DNA of 64,000 nt from Saprospiraceae bacterium (GCA_016717265.1 JADKFX010000001.1:2554501-2618500), one strand, 5' to 3'; positions 41,817 to 51,614 are shown, numbered from the stretch's first letter. Made by a program: numbers and translations. The notes: generated by a model from the letters alone, not told the origin.

Positions 41817-41844
41817 TTCGCATATTTTTATATTATGCACAAGC
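41817..41844. other. Weak dif-like sequence in copy B
   Basis: TTTCGCATA, eight bases, TTATGCACAAG. It contains TTTATATTATG, identical to part of the reverse complement of the 4141 site, but the spacing is one base too long. It lies where copy B's attachment site is expected and overlaps the start of the 41835 gene. May be chance. Confidence 0.3.
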
Positions 41845-43490
41845 AAAAGACAAAAAAATTGGAAATATTTGAAATAAATAGAAAAGCAAATCCGGATAAG
41901 CAGGAAGTACTTGTAAGCAACATTAAAATTAATCAACCATTCCTTATTCGAGGAATCAAAGAGAACATACTCCTATTTACTCAAGTCGAAAAATTAGCAA
42001 TAAAATTTGAAGGCTGCATATTCGCAAAGAATGTATTCTATGAAATTGATCTTAGCAAATTCAAAATGCGAAACTTATCAATTTCATTCTCTAATTGCTT
42101 CATACATGGAGATGATAGAGCTTATTCTAATAAAATAAACACATTTGAATCTTATGAAATTCATATATCTTATTTCAATTGCATTTTAGAAAATATAAGC
42201 CTTGATAACTTGGAATTTACTCATCTTAGTGTATTCAATTCCATAATAACTAAAAATTACTTCAGTGTTCGTAATTGCAATATTAACTCCATTCAATTCT
42301 ATAATGTCTTAGGAAAATATGGAGTAAATAGATCAAAAGAATCGAACATCAACGTAAGCTTTGGAGATGTTAACCTCTATTTACCGTCTAAAGCAATCAA
42401 AGATGCATATCAAGAAATTTCACAGAAATTTGGTAGCATATTTTCCTTCCCTACAAGTATTTTAATTACTGAACCTAAAAAATTATATATAGAATTCAAA
42501 TTATCAAGCGGATCTGGATTTAAAAAATCTTATCTTGGTTATCATTATAGATTAAAAAACGAAGAAATTAAGGGATTAGACATATCCTTTAATATCCAAA
42601 CTGAAAATGACACAACAGATTCAATTGTAATCAACAAAGCAATATTAGAAGGAATTGAATTGAGTAATTTCTCCAAAGCGAAAATCGAAATACTTAGGAG
42701 CAAGATTAATAAAGTATTTATTAGAGATTTAGGATTTAGTTCATTAAAAATATATGACCTTTCTTCACGTGTCAAAGAAAGCAGTGTATTTGAATCGAGA
42801 AATGTAGATTTATCCAACGCTACATTTGACAAGACAAATTTGTCTGCTTATGAAATTGTAAGTTTCTACAGATCCACGTTAACTGATATAAATTTTATAT
42901 CTCCAAAATTTCCAAATGAAATTCATGTTTTGGAAAATATCCATCACCCAGATAAAAAGGAAGAAGGGTATTATAAAATGCAATCAGAAAACTATAGACA
43001 GATTAAAAATTCTTTAGTTGATTCAGGTAATCAGATTGAAGCTTTGGAGATTCATTCTAAAATGTACTCAAGTTTGCAAAAAGATAAAACGTTATCAAAA
43101 GAAGACCGTGCAATACTATTTTTGAATAAAGAATCTAATAGTCATGGAGTATCCATCATAAGGCCATTTTTTATATTGCTAATCTTAGCTTTTATCACTT
43201 TTTTTCTATACAGAACATCGTTAAATGAAGCACCATATGATTTTGGATTCAAGAGTTTTAGATCATGTGGGCAAACTATTTGGGCTAACATAGTTTTTGT
43301 CTTTGATGATTTTCGTGTATTCTGGCTGCTGATAGATCCAACACATAAATTATCTACACTTGAAAGTTTAGAACCAGAAAGCAGCTTAAATTCTGCATCA
43401 CTCTTTTTTTCATACTTTTCACGAATCATTATGGCATGGATTATGTATCAATTTATTATAAGTTTTAGAAAATTTGGAAGAAAATTATAA
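41835..43490 (+). CDS. Beta-helix protein with C-terminal channel-like helices
   Basis: 551 residues. Residues 1-340 are a repeat-rich, pentapeptide/right-handed-helix-like region with repeated FxNCxxxNxxLxN-style turns (ISFSNCFIHGDD, ISYFNCILENISLDN). A charged helical link follows, then a hydrophobic helix (about 440-457), a pore-like loop region and a last helix (about 527-545, IIMAWIMYQFIISFRKFG). The last helix resembles ion-channel-type pentapeptide proteins. Plus-strand cargo; candidate effector. Confidence 0.6.
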   Translation: MHKQKTKKLEIFEINRKANPDKQEVLVSNIKINQPFLIRGIKENILLFTQVEKLAIKFEGCIFAKNVFYEIDLSKFKMRNLSISFSNCFIHGDDRAYSNKINTFESYEIHISYFNCILENISLDNLEFTHLSVFNSIITKNYFSVRNCNINSIQFYNVLGKYGVNRSKESNINVSFGDVNLYLPSKAIKDAYQEISQKFGSIFSFPTSILITEPKKLYIEFKLSSGSGFKKSYLGYHYRLKNEEIKGLDISFNIQTENDTTDSIVINKAILEGIELSNFSKAKIEILRSKINKVFIRDLGFSSLKIYDLSSRVKESSVFESRNVDLSNATFDKTNLSAYEIVSFYRSTLTDINFISPKFPNEIHVLENIHHPDKKEEGYYKMQSENYRQIKNSLVDSGNQIEALEIHSKMYSSLQKDKTLSKEDRAILFLNKESNSHGVSIIRPFFILLILAFITFFLYRTSLNEAPYDFGFKSFRSCGQTIWANIVFVFDDFRVFWLLIDPTHKLSTLESLEPESSLNSASLFFSYFSRIIMAWIMYQFIISFRKFGRKL

Positions 43491-43501
43491 GGACGAATGC
43501 C

Positions 43502-43690
43502 AGTGCCTAACAAGGGCTATGATGTCCATGCTCCTAAGGTCTCACGGCACATAGCCAAACCGTCAGGTTGTGAAAAAACTCCCACCTTGGCTCAATTTAT
43601 TCGGATACCTATCTTAGAAATTTTCTAATATTGCATTGTAAATGCATTGAATTTAGGTATTTTCACACACTGCCGTAATGCGCCACTTAA
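43502..43690. repeat. Inverted-repeat region, attC-like (candidate)
   Basis: GTGCCTAACAAGGGCTATG near 43503-43521 and a GGCTATG/CATAGCC hairpin (about 43515-43556), ending in CACTGCCGTAATGCGCCAC. It separates the two plus-strand cargo genes and carries the TAAC and inverted-stem layout of integron-like recombination sites in environmental Bacteroidota. No intI is in the window. Confidence 0.35.
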
Positions 43691-43709
43691 CTAAACCAAA
43701 TTTTCAATA

Positions 43710-44075
43710 ATGAAAACAATAAATTGGAAGTATAGCATAGGAATAATCCTAATAGGTCTCGGAATTTTGACCTTTAAACCTATACCGATTGCATCCGAGC
43801 ATACCTATTTAATATCCAAAGGAATTGTTGTTGATATCTATGAAGGAGGTCACAAGGATGCTGTTTTCAAATTGAAAGGTCAGAATAAGATATTTTATAT
43901 AAATCGCGGATTACTCAGAGGACTTGACTTGCTGAATATTAAAAATGAATTAATTAATAAGGAAATTACAATAAAATATCCTAGATATTGGACACCATTG
44001 GATCCATTAGGTTTTGTAAAGCAGGTATCAAAAATTGAAACCGGAGGAAAAACTATCTTTAATGAAATGAATTAA
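43710..44075 (+). CDS. Small secreted or anchored protein
   Basis: 121 residues with an N-terminal hydrophobic segment (about 8-25), then a mixed alpha/beta domain (GIVVDIYEGGHKDAVFKLKGQ, ITIKYPRYWTPLDPL), DUF3592-like in feel but unconfirmed. It lies between two possible cassette sites, so it may be a gene cassette. Confidence 0.55.
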   Translation: MKTINWKYSIGIILIGLGILTFKPIPIASEHTYLISKGIVVDIYEGGHKDAVFKLKGQNKIFYINRGLLRGLDLLNIKNELINKEITIKYPRYWTPLDPLGFVKQVSKIETGGKTIFNEMN

Positions 44076-44080
44076 AAAGC

Positions 44081-44160
44081 GGTGCATAATTGAGTAGACG
44101 GCCCTGCCAGATCATTCTAACAGGGTGCGCCTCTAACACCACCTGCAACGTTATGATACA
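44081..44160. repeat. Second attC-like segment (candidate)
   Basis: GGTGCATAATTGAG near 44082 and GCCTCTAACACCACCTGC-AACGTTATGA near 44127-44157, the second containing a TAAC...GTTA pair typical of attC ends. Weak; seen with the partner 43502. Confidence 0.3.
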
Positions 44161-44208
44161 CTTTTAATTTCTGCAGTATGTAAAATTAAAATTACATAAT
44201 TTTCAAAT

Positions 44209-44239
44209 AAAAAAACAGACCACCACCTGCATGATGGCC
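44209..44239 (-). terminator. Terminator behind the holin remnant
   Basis: GACCACC (44218-44224) pairs with GATGGCC (44233-44239) with two G-U pairs in the minus transcript; A-run 44209-44215 forms the U-tract. It matches the position of the terminator after the intact holin at 6156-6184. Confidence 0.6.
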
Positions 44240-44298
44240 GGTTGTAATCCGAAAGGATCTAAGAAAACCAATCTCATGAAAATGTGTGAACCTATTTG

Positions 44299-44582
44299 CT
44301 ATTCCGTTTTATCCATCTTTAAAAACTTTTCATCTCCGTAAGATTGTCCTGTAGCAAAGCGTAAAACTTTTGTGATCTCCCCTATCATTATAGTAATTGC
44401 TCCCCAGGTGGCATTTCCTGCAAGGCAGATATGTACTGTGTTGTAAAGACTTTGAATTACTTCTGCATTGACTACAATATTCCATGCACCAAATGCAGTG
44501 AGCAGCCATCCAAGGATTAGTGTTTTTTTACCTAATATTTTACTGAGTAAAAGTCGAGCGACTGAAGAAGATACTTTATTGA
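44299..44582 (-). pseudogene. Headless holin-like remnant at the right junction
   Basis: Minus-strand frame KTLILGWLLTAFGAW, GNATWGAITIMIGEITKVLRFATGQSYGDEKF, homologous along its length to the 6232 holin-like protein, but without an N-terminal start; the frame runs into the end of the 44576 lipoprotein gene. This marks the right edge of copy B. Confidence 0.7.
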
Positions 44583-45187
44583 TACTTCGACCAAAATTTT
44601 ATTTGTTGCAACCTAATAGTATCAGGTTCAGTTCGTTTTCGTCCTTGGTTAAAATCTTCAGAAAAATAATATTGTACTGAAAATTCGCCTTTGATAATTT
44701 TTAATGTACTGTCTATTGCGTTTATTGTTATAAAGTTATTTGTTACATTGGAATCTATTGAGTATTCATATAATACATAATCATCCTCCAATTTAAACAT
44801 TGGTGTAATGTTTGATTTAATAGGATGCCTCCCGATGGAAAATGGGACGTTTCCAATAACGTATAATTCTTTGTCATAATATTCAAAAGGATTTAAGTAA
44901 CATTGTAATGAAATAGTAATATCTGTTTTTAGTTTATTTGCAAATTGAGCAGAAGAATTTGCTCTAAATTTGTAACAATTTTTATACCCAAAAGCAACTC
45001 CATTCGTGGTATCAATATGTGCAAAAAAAATATCAGGTTTCTCATATTTTCCTATATAGCAATCAATTTTAGGAACATCTATTGTATCAATAGGATCCAT
45101 TGGCTCATCAATTATTGTGATAACATTGTCATCTTTACAAGATGCAACTAAACAAAAGATTATAAACAGCTTAAATAGTCTATTCAC
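44576..45187 (-). CDS. Lipoprotein, unknown (junction with element B)
   Basis: 203 residues from a GTG at 45187. Lipobox LVASC at about residue 17, then a beta-rich domain. It could be a host gene whose 3' end was altered by the element junction at 44576-44582, as its stop lies within the holin remnant. No known family. Confidence 0.6.
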   Translation of the reverse strand: MNRLFKLFIIFCLVASCKDDNVITIIDEPMDPIDTIDVPKIDCYIGKYEKPDIFFAHIDTTNGVAFGYKNCYKFRANSSAQFANKLKTDITISLQCYLNPFEYYDKELYVIGNVPFSIGRHPIKSNITPMFKLEDDYVLYEYSIDSNVTNNFITINAIDSTLKIIKGEFSVQYYFSEDFNQGRKRTEPDTIRLQQIKFWSKYQ

Positions 45188-45296
45188 AAAATCTAATTAT
45201 TAAATTTAAGTTTATAAATACCAAGCATAAATTAATACAAATATGTAATTGTCAACGCAAAATAGTCAATTTCCTTAAGTTTAAATTTTATTATTC

Positions 45297-47792
45297 CTAT
45301 TTTGTTACTACAAATTTTAAGGCTGCAATTTTATTCTCTGAATTGAGTTTTAAAATGTACACACCAGAAAGTAAGGAACTAAGATCCATTTTAAAAGTAT
45401 GGATTCCGGCTTGTCTCCTACCCTTCTCAACTACTTTTATTAATTTGCCGTCTTGATTATATAATTCCATTATTATGTTCCTGGATCTGCCAATTCCATA
45501 TTTAAAATTGATTTGGTTTTGGGCAGGATTTGGATAGGCTTCAATTAATTCAAATAATTCTTCATCATGGTCTTGTTTTATATCAATCAGAGAAGTCGTT
45601 ATAACGTTTGTATTCTGAAGCACTTCATATGCATCCGTATGAATTAATTCACCTTCTGTATTAAATAAAGTAAATTGAAGTTTTGTGGTTTTGCCTTTTA
45701 ATAATTTTAAAACAATATTAAATTTTTCAGAAATTTCATCTTTCTTTAATTTTAGTACTTCTTCTAATTCAAAAAATGCGATTCTCTTTCCCATTTTTGC
45801 TGATTCAGATTTTGCCAGGTTATTTGGTAATGGATCAGAAGGATGAACAGAACCAGATATTGCAAAAAATTCAGGATTTTCTGTTGCAATTTGTGCACTA
45901 TCTGAAAAGCCAATAGATACATATTTAATATCTGGACTACCATCCTCTAAGGCTTTTAAACTTATTTGGTATGCACTCAGTCCATATCCGGTTTCTAATG
46001 CTATACTGTCATTGTTAAATAAAAATTGTCCAAATGGATTTTTATGTGCAGGCCAAAGAAATGTTGATGTGCAAGAACTGCTGTCACACTTTATAACTTT
46101 TATGGTAATATTACCTGTGTATGCAAAATTAGTAGACATTTTAAATTTTATCGAATTTGTTGCTGCAATGCTTCCGTTGGCAGGGAGTGAAAATGGTGAA
46201 TTTGTGGATGTCCATAGAAAAGGACAAGTAGAACATGGTGTGCCGTCAACAAATGTTTGGGAACCAAAAAATGTTGTAGTTGGGTTATAATATATTAGTA
46301 CATTGCAAATTGGAGAACTAGGATCTAAATTATTGATCGTTATATATCCATCTCGTTTTATCTGACCAAACGGAACAAAAAAGGCCTTATCAATAGTTGC
46401 ACAACAAGGTGTTGGCGGACAAGATGGACCGCCCCTAATTTGTCGACATGAACTTCCATCTGCAAATGTGATGTCATACGTTATCGTTACCGGTGAATTT
46501 AAATCTTTTTGAATATAACAACAACTAAAAGAATTTGTAAAACAAGGTGCCAGAGTTGTAAAAGTATATGAATTTGTACCATAAAAACCAGGTGGTACAT
46601 TTCCACAATCCCAACTCGCTTCTGAAAAAACTGCATTATTTAAACTTACATGGAGTGATTTAATTTTACATACGGAACTCAAAGCACTGCAACATGCAGC
46701 AGTTCTTGGAAAAGTAAGCGAATCGCAACAACTAGCTTTCGGACAATTATAAAAAACAACAGATTGAACTTGATTACTATTGATTGGTATGGTAATTGTC
46801 CCATTTATAGGAGAACTGGGAATCCAACCTGCTTGGTTTATTTCTGTTATCGTATAGCTACCATAGTTTATGCCGGAAACGTAAGCAGTGCCATAAGAAT
46901 CTGTAATCACATTTGAATTGTATCCTGGGCCAGATATGTTGAAAGTCCATCCAGCTCCTGCCTCCCCTGCATCCAGAACACCGTTGCAATTTCTATCTAA
47001 AACTTTTTGAATAGCTATAGTACCCCTTTTTTGACAAGAGTCTGCGCATAAAAAATTGTTTGCAATCGTTCCTGTGATATTTCCAATTAAATTAAATCCG
47101 CAAGATTGACTTGAGTTATTGCGCAATCTAACCTGTAAAGAATGGGTAGCATTATTAGCGGGTAGATTAATTACGTAATTATTCACTCTCGTTTCATGTC
47201 CTGCTTGAAATGTTCTTTGATCATTCCAGTTATTACAAAAATCACATAGAATATTTTGGTTAGGATTGAATGTTACAGGGTTTCCACCAGGTACTGTTAC
47301 AGTAGTCAAAGGGACGGGTGCGCCATCTAGAAAAATACATGCGGAGTTATCAAATCTGCATTGAATGTTTATAGTTACAATATCACCTTTTAACATGCAA
47401 AACTGCCTTTCAAATATTATTGGAAGATCGGGGCAACTATTATTACATGCCAGTTGATAATCGAATCTAAAGGAGAGCCATTTTGATAATGGATACGGTA
47501 GTGCCCAGGTAGGATCGGGAATAATTGCAGCACTTGGACCTCCGCTAACGATATTCGTACAGGTCGATAAATTTGGCATTTGAATTACTTTCCAATAAGG
47601 ATCATAATCACCAATTTGAATTGGGCCCATAAAAAATAATGGACCTCCTGTGGCATAGAGTGCATTTGTTGAGTGATTATATCCAGTATTTAATAATACT
47701 TGATTTTGACATCCTGTTTGAGCCAGAATAATATTATTTTGAATGCTGACACTTAAGAATAGTAAAACGAAAACAATTAATTTTTTCATCAT
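45297..47792 (-). CDS. Large secreted T9SS-type protein with SdrD B-like domain
   Basis: 831 residues. Signal peptide about 1-24. Middle part has an SdrD B-like segment (LDRNCNGVLDAGEAGAGW then FNISGPGYNS), many Cys-rich repeats, and a C-terminal T9SS type A sorting domain (about 755-831; YPNPAQNQINFKYG, LYNQDGKLIKVVEKG, LSSLLSGVYILKL). Expected to be exported by the type IX secretion system and anchored on the cell surface. Host backbone. Confidence 0.8.
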   Translation of the reverse strand: MMKKLIVFVLLFLSVSIQNNIILAQTGCQNQVLLNTGYNHSTNALYATGGPLFFMGPIQIGDYDPYWKVIQMPNLSTCTNIVSGGPSAAIIPDPTWALPYPLSKWLSFRFDYQLACNNSCPDLPIIFERQFCMLKGDIVTINIQCRFDNSACIFLDGAPVPLTTVTVPGGNPVTFNPNQNILCDFCNNWNDQRTFQAGHETRVNNYVINLPANNATHSLQVRLRNNSSQSCGFNLIGNITGTIANNFLCADSCQKRGTIAIQKVLDRNCNGVLDAGEAGAGWTFNISGPGYNSNVITDSYGTAYVSGINYGSYTITEINQAGWIPSSPINGTITIPINSNQVQSVVFYNCPKASCCDSLTFPRTAACCSALSSVCKIKSLHVSLNNAVFSEASWDCGNVPPGFYGTNSYTFTTLAPCFTNSFSCCYIQKDLNSPVTITYDITFADGSSCRQIRGGPSCPPTPCCATIDKAFFVPFGQIKRDGYITINNLDPSSPICNVLIYYNPTTTFFGSQTFVDGTPCSTCPFLWTSTNSPFSLPANGSIAATNSIKFKMSTNFAYTGNITIKVIKCDSSSCTSTFLWPAHKNPFGQFLFNNDSIALETGYGLSAYQISLKALEDGSPDIKYVSIGFSDSAQIATENPEFFAISGSVHPSDPLPNNLAKSESAKMGKRIAFFELEEVLKLKKDEISEKFNIVLKLLKGKTTKLQFTLFNTEGELIHTDAYEVLQNTNVITTSLIDIKQDHDEELFELIEAYPNPAQNQINFKYGIGRSRNIIMELYNQDGKLIKVVEKGRRQAGIHTFKMDLSSLLSGVYILKLNSENKIAALKFVVTK

Positions 47793-48419
47793 GATATTTT
47801 TAATTTGAATATATACCCCAATGGGCTGTTATCTTTAAAAAAGATGTATAATACAATCGGATTTGAGAGACAAATAAATTCAGGTCGTTTAAAATATTAT
47901 AACGACCGATTGAAATCAGCTTTTGGAAAAATATAGCTTATAAGTCCTAGAATAGAATTTAGATAAATCTACGAAATTTATGAATGGCTTGTATTTTTAT
48001 TTTTAAAAATCATTCAAATTTGAATATTTAAAATCGTCTTTATTGTTGTAATTATAAGAAAAACAAGACATTTTGAGATTGTTAATGGGGATGGTGGTTT
48101 AATTCATTGGTGTTGATAAACTGCTTTAAAGTAGGCAATCATTGGTTTAGAAATTAAACAGCCCATTCAATATGAACAGGCTGTTTGTTCAAAGGACCAA
48201 GGTCTATTTCAACTGATAAGAATTTAAACAAATTTTCTAATCCAGTTATGTTAGCATGGTTAAAACTACTTGAATTAATACTAATAAAGTTCTAGAATTA
48301 TTGAGCTTGCCTGCTTTTTGATTGAATGAACAGACTTTTTGATTGAATTTAATTTTTTAATTGTCAAATTCAATGAATTGTTAAAAATTCAAGAGTCTTG
48401 TTTAAAATTTATTCTTGAT
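47793..48419. other. Gene-free intergenic region
   Basis: No credible ORF. It contains a stem AAACAGCC (48156-48163) and GGCTGTTT (48179-48186) with no clear T-run, and AT-rich repeats of TTTTTGATTGAAT. Nothing else recognised. Confidence 0.5.
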
Positions 48420-49490
48420 TTACCAAAGTCTTAGCTGTCCATTTTTTATCGGACTAAACAAATCGCATCTCAAATTAGCTTTCTGGGGATTTGGAAAAAA
48501 CTTAGCGTAAGCGAGCTTAAATTGTTGGTTTATGATTTCCGAAATGCTACCCTCCCCTTTCATTCGGAAGCCAAATCTTGAGTCATTTAAGTTGCCACCA
48601 TGGCAGGAACGAATTGCATTTAAAACTTTGGCTTTTCTTTCAGGCATATTCTCTTCCAGCCAATTATTAAAAATTGCTTGCAAATCACCATTTAATCTTA
48701 CGATCTGATAGGAGGCGGTGTTTGCCCCTGCTTCTGAGGTTAGTCGCAACATGTTAAAGAGTTGACTATCATTAATTCCTGGTATAATGGGTGCTAGCAT
48801 TCCATGAATTGGTATCTTATTTTCTGCTAACTTAGAAATAGTTTTTAAACGACTTTCAATACTAGATGCCCGAGGTTCCAGGGTTCTTCTTGTCTTATCA
48901 TTATCTGCAGTAACTGAAATAGCAATAGAACATAATTTCAAATTGTTTAAATCAGTTAAAATATCTAAGTCTCTTAAGATTAAGGCATTCTTTGTAATTA
49001 TCTGTACCGGATGTTTCCAATCAAGTAAAACTTTTAATAACCCACGTGTTAATTTGTATTTACGTTCGGCAGGCTGGTAACAATCTGTGTTTCCAGATAA
49101 CATGATGGGTTTTACCTGGTAATTTTTTGATGCTAATTCTTTTTTTAAAATTTCAATGGAGTTCTTTTTTGCTAAAATGGTATTTTCAAATTCATCTCCT
49201 GCGCTATATCCCCAATAATTATGTGTTGGCCTTGCATAACAATAACTGCACCCATGCTCACAGCCTTGATATGGATTTAATGAATAATCCATTTTAAGAT
49301 CCGGTGATTTTACAGTATTTATGATACTTTTGGCAATTACTTCAATGATTTTAGTCTTGGGATTTGAATTGATTTCCAGATCAGAATCTATGGATTGATA
49401 AAATTCTTCATCAATACTATGGTTGTATTTTAAATACTTATTTTCAATATGAAGCGTAGAACCTCTGCGACTTATAATTTTATCAGGCAT
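48420..49490 (-). CDS. PA0069-family radical SAM protein
   Basis: 356 residues from the ATG at 49490; the longer frame overlaps the plus-strand gene at 49585. Radical SAM cluster GCEHGCSYCYARP (C-x3-C-x2-C) with the SplB-like layout of the PA0069 family, then GNTDCYQPAERKYKLTRG and CSIAISVTADNDKTRRTLEPRA. Function of the family is not established. Divergent from the 49585 gene. Confidence 0.85.
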   Translation of the reverse strand: MPDKIISRRGSTLHIENKYLKYNHSIDEEFYQSIDSDLEINSNPKTKIIEVIAKSIINTVKSPDLKMDYSLNPYQGCEHGCSYCYARPTHNYWGYSAGDEFENTILAKKNSIEILKKELASKNYQVKPIMLSGNTDCYQPAERKYKLTRGLLKVLLDWKHPVQIITKNALILRDLDILTDLNNLKLCSIAISVTADNDKTRRTLEPRASSIESRLKTISKLAENKIPIHGMLAPIIPGINDSQLFNMLRLTSEAGANTASYQIVRLNGDLQAIFNNWLEENMPERKAKVLNAIRSCHGGNLNDSRFGFRMKGEGSISEIINQQFKLAYAKFFPNPQKANLRCDLFSPIKNGQLRLW

Positions 49491-49561
49491 TAGACGATAT
49501 ATTATATATTTATGGACGACAAAATAGGCATTTTGATTCGATTTAAATGAATTCTTTGTTG

Positions 49562-49569
49562 TATTTTTG
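49562..49569 (+). promoter_or_regulatory. -7 element TATTTTTG for the 49585 gene
   Basis: Exact TAnnTTTG, 15 bp before the ATG at 49585, with a TTTTG at 49531-49535 upstream. Confidence 0.6.
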
Positions 49570-49584
49570 TAGAAATATTGAGAA

Positions 49585-50169
49585 ATGGGCATTTTCGATT
49601 CAATAAAGAAAGTATTGGGTATTACAAAAGACAAAGAGGAACCAATCCGTTCTTATCCTTATTCTGAAATATCTGCTGAGGATAAATTTGAAGCTATGGC
49701 TAATGAAAACCGAGATAACCAGGTTGATATTTCATTCACAGATAAAGCTAAAGAATTTGTTTCAGGTACGCTGGATGAAGTAAAAGAGCAAGGTTCTGCT
49801 TTATGGAGTGAAGTAAAGGATAAAGCAGCAGATCTTGACGAAGCGACCAAGGAATACAGAGAGAAAATTGCGCAAAAAGCAAAAGATACCTTGGAATCCT
49901 TCGATCAATTTGTGGATGAAACTGTTGAAAAAGCAAAAGGCTTAACCGATGAAGATCATAAAATGGATGCAGATAAAGATGGATTTGCAGATAAACCAAT
50001 AGATTTTGGCTCAGAAACCAACTTGAAAAATGAATCTTTTTTTAATAAAGCCGAAAAATGGTTGGAGAAAAATAATAAGGAGTCGAAAACTCAAGACATA
50101 GAGGAATCGAATGAAGGTCAAAAAGTTATACATCCTTTAGAATTGCCACAAGAACCAGAATCAAAATAA
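49585..50169 (+). CDS. Helical stress/LEA-like protein
   Basis: 194 residues, Lys/Glu/Asp-rich coiled coil with repeated KDKAADLDEATKEYREK-type heptads. YtxH/LEA-style composition without a membrane segment. It lies 28 bp before a similar protein at 50198, so probably one stress-related operon. Confidence 0.6.
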   Translation: MGIFDSIKKVLGITKDKEEPIRSYPYSEISAEDKFEAMANENRDNQVDISFTDKAKEFVSGTLDEVKEQGSALWSEVKDKAADLDEATKEYREKIAQKAKDTLESFDQFVDETVEKAKGLTDEDHKMDADKDGFADKPIDFGSETNLKNESFFNKAEKWLEKNNKESKTQDIEESNEGQKVIHPLELPQEPESK

Positions 50170-50197
50170 TTCGTCACATTTTAAAATATTTAAAATT

Positions 50198-50647
50198 ATG
50201 TCCATAAAAGATTTCTTTTCAAAACTATTGGGTAAAACCAAAGAAACTACTAAACAAGCTTATGATAAAGCTGAAGATTTTGCTGATAAAACTTTAGATA
50301 CTCTAGAAGATAAAGCAGAAATCGCATTTGAACAGGCTAAAACCTGGACAGAAACAAAAGTTCAAGAAGCAAAAAATGTAGCCACTGAAACACTGCATAA
50401 TGTACAAGAATCAGAGCTTTATAAAGCTACCGAGCAAAAGGCTGAAGCTGCCTGGGATAAAGCTAAGGAAATTTCGCAGGATGTTGTTGATTCAGCTCAG
50501 GAATTGGCTGCAAAAGCGACAGATAAAATAGAAGATCTTGCAGATAGAATCCAAGGAGATGATACACCCGTTAAAGCTGCAGAAAAAAGTGCTGAAAACA
50601 TTGCGCAAAGTGCAACAGAAAAACCTACGGATGAAAAACAAGTTTAA
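50198..50647 (+). CDS. LEA group 3-like repeat protein
   Basis: 149 residues with 11-mer style repeats (KAEDFADKTLDTLEDKAE, KAEAAWDKAKEISQD). Likely an intrinsically disordered helix-former related to desiccation or stress tolerance. Operon with 49585. Confidence 0.6.
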   Translation: MSIKDFFSKLLGKTKETTKQAYDKAEDFADKTLDTLEDKAEIAFEQAKTWTETKVQEAKNVATETLHNVQESELYKATEQKAEAAWDKAKEISQDVVDSAQELAAKATDKIEDLADRIQGDDTPVKAAEKSAENIAQSATEKPTDEKQV

Positions 50648-50662
50648 TATTCAAAGTTGAAT

Positions 50663-51040
50663 ATGCTAAGATTGTTTTATTTTATACTCGTAGTGTGCTT
50701 CACAGCTGCATGTAAGCCTAATGAAAATCAAACAACATTTTATGTTGATCCGGATTGGATTGAAGTCCACTTCCATAAGAATATGAAAACCGAAGAATTA
50801 GTAGACATTCGCGATCGCTTAGTACCTATGGGAGTTATTTTAAAATATTTAATTATTCAAAGAGATAGTTCCAAGGTTATTAATATGCTTCAAATAGAGG
50901 TACAAGATGGAAAAGGAAAACTAGCGAGATCAAGAACAGAATTTTTAGATGAAATTCCTTACGGAATTCGGATTAACCGAAAAGACTATACCGATGAAGG
51001 ATTTAAAATTGGACCCTTATATTCTAAACGGCCGAAATAA
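50663..51040 (+). CDS. Small lipoprotein, unknown
   Basis: 125 residues from the ATG at 50663. Lipobox FTAAC (Cys about 17), then a mixed alpha/beta domain of about 105 residues (WIEVHFHKNMKTEELVDIRDRL). Follows the LEA-like genes by 16 bp. No known family. Confidence 0.65.
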   Translation: MLRLFYFILVVCFTAACKPNENQTTFYVDPDWIEVHFHKNMKTEELVDIRDRLVPMGVILKYLIIQRDSSKVINMLQIEVQDGKGKLARSRTEFLDEIPYGIRINRKDYTDEGFKIGPLYSKRPK

Positions 51041-51046
51041 GCTGAA

Positions 51047-51523
51047 CTAAATAAATTTAGATAAATCTGCCGGACTATAATTAATCGACTTCAGGACCTT
51101 ACCATCTTCAGCACGATAAACTAAGAATACATCTTCTTTCGTACGAATTTCAGAAACGGTATCTTTTTCACGTTGATATTTATCCTGTGTTAATTGTGCT
51201 TCTTCCATAGTTTGACATGCTTTGCTCATATTAGAGCGTTGCACTTCTTCAAACATAGTATGAAATTGGTCGCCTAAACCAAATTCATGAATGGCACCTG
51301 AAAGTACATATTGTAAATCACAAAAAGCATCCGCCGCTTCCATTAAATCATTATTGTTGATAGCTTCTTTTAGCTCGTTTAATTCTTCTTCTAATAAAGC
51401 AATACGGAGTTTACAACGTTCGACAGAAGGAATTTGCGGACTTTCTAAAATAGGTAAATCGAATAATCGGTGAAAAGCCCCTACTCCATTTAGCGCGTTT
51501 GCTTCTTCAAATTTTTTTGACAT
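51047..51523 (-). CDS. MazG-like NTP pyrophosphohydrolase
   Basis: 158 residues. The all-alpha NTP-PPase signature is EEELNELKEAI-x7-EAADAFCDLQYVL (E-x2-E-x12-E-x3-D style metal site). Cleans non-canonical NTPs. Convergent to the 50663 gene. Confidence 0.8.
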   Translation of the reverse strand: MSKKFEEANALNGVGAFHRLFDLPILESPQIPSVERCKLRIALLEEELNELKEAINNNDLMEAADAFCDLQYVLSGAIHEFGLGDQFHTMFEEVQRSNMSKACQTMEEAQLTQDKYQREKDTVSEIRTKEDVFLVYRAEDGKVLKSINYSPADLSKFI

Positions 51524-51614
51524 GCTTATGGTTAGAATAGAAATAAATATTTTAATATCTTATAGATTCAATAAATATAATAAATCAGGAATCTCTTATT
51601 GAAATGCAAAATTA

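Noticed and set aside
48156..48186. Terminator for the radical SAM gene
   Set aside because: Stem is good, but no T-run on either strand and it is more than 200 bp from the gene end.
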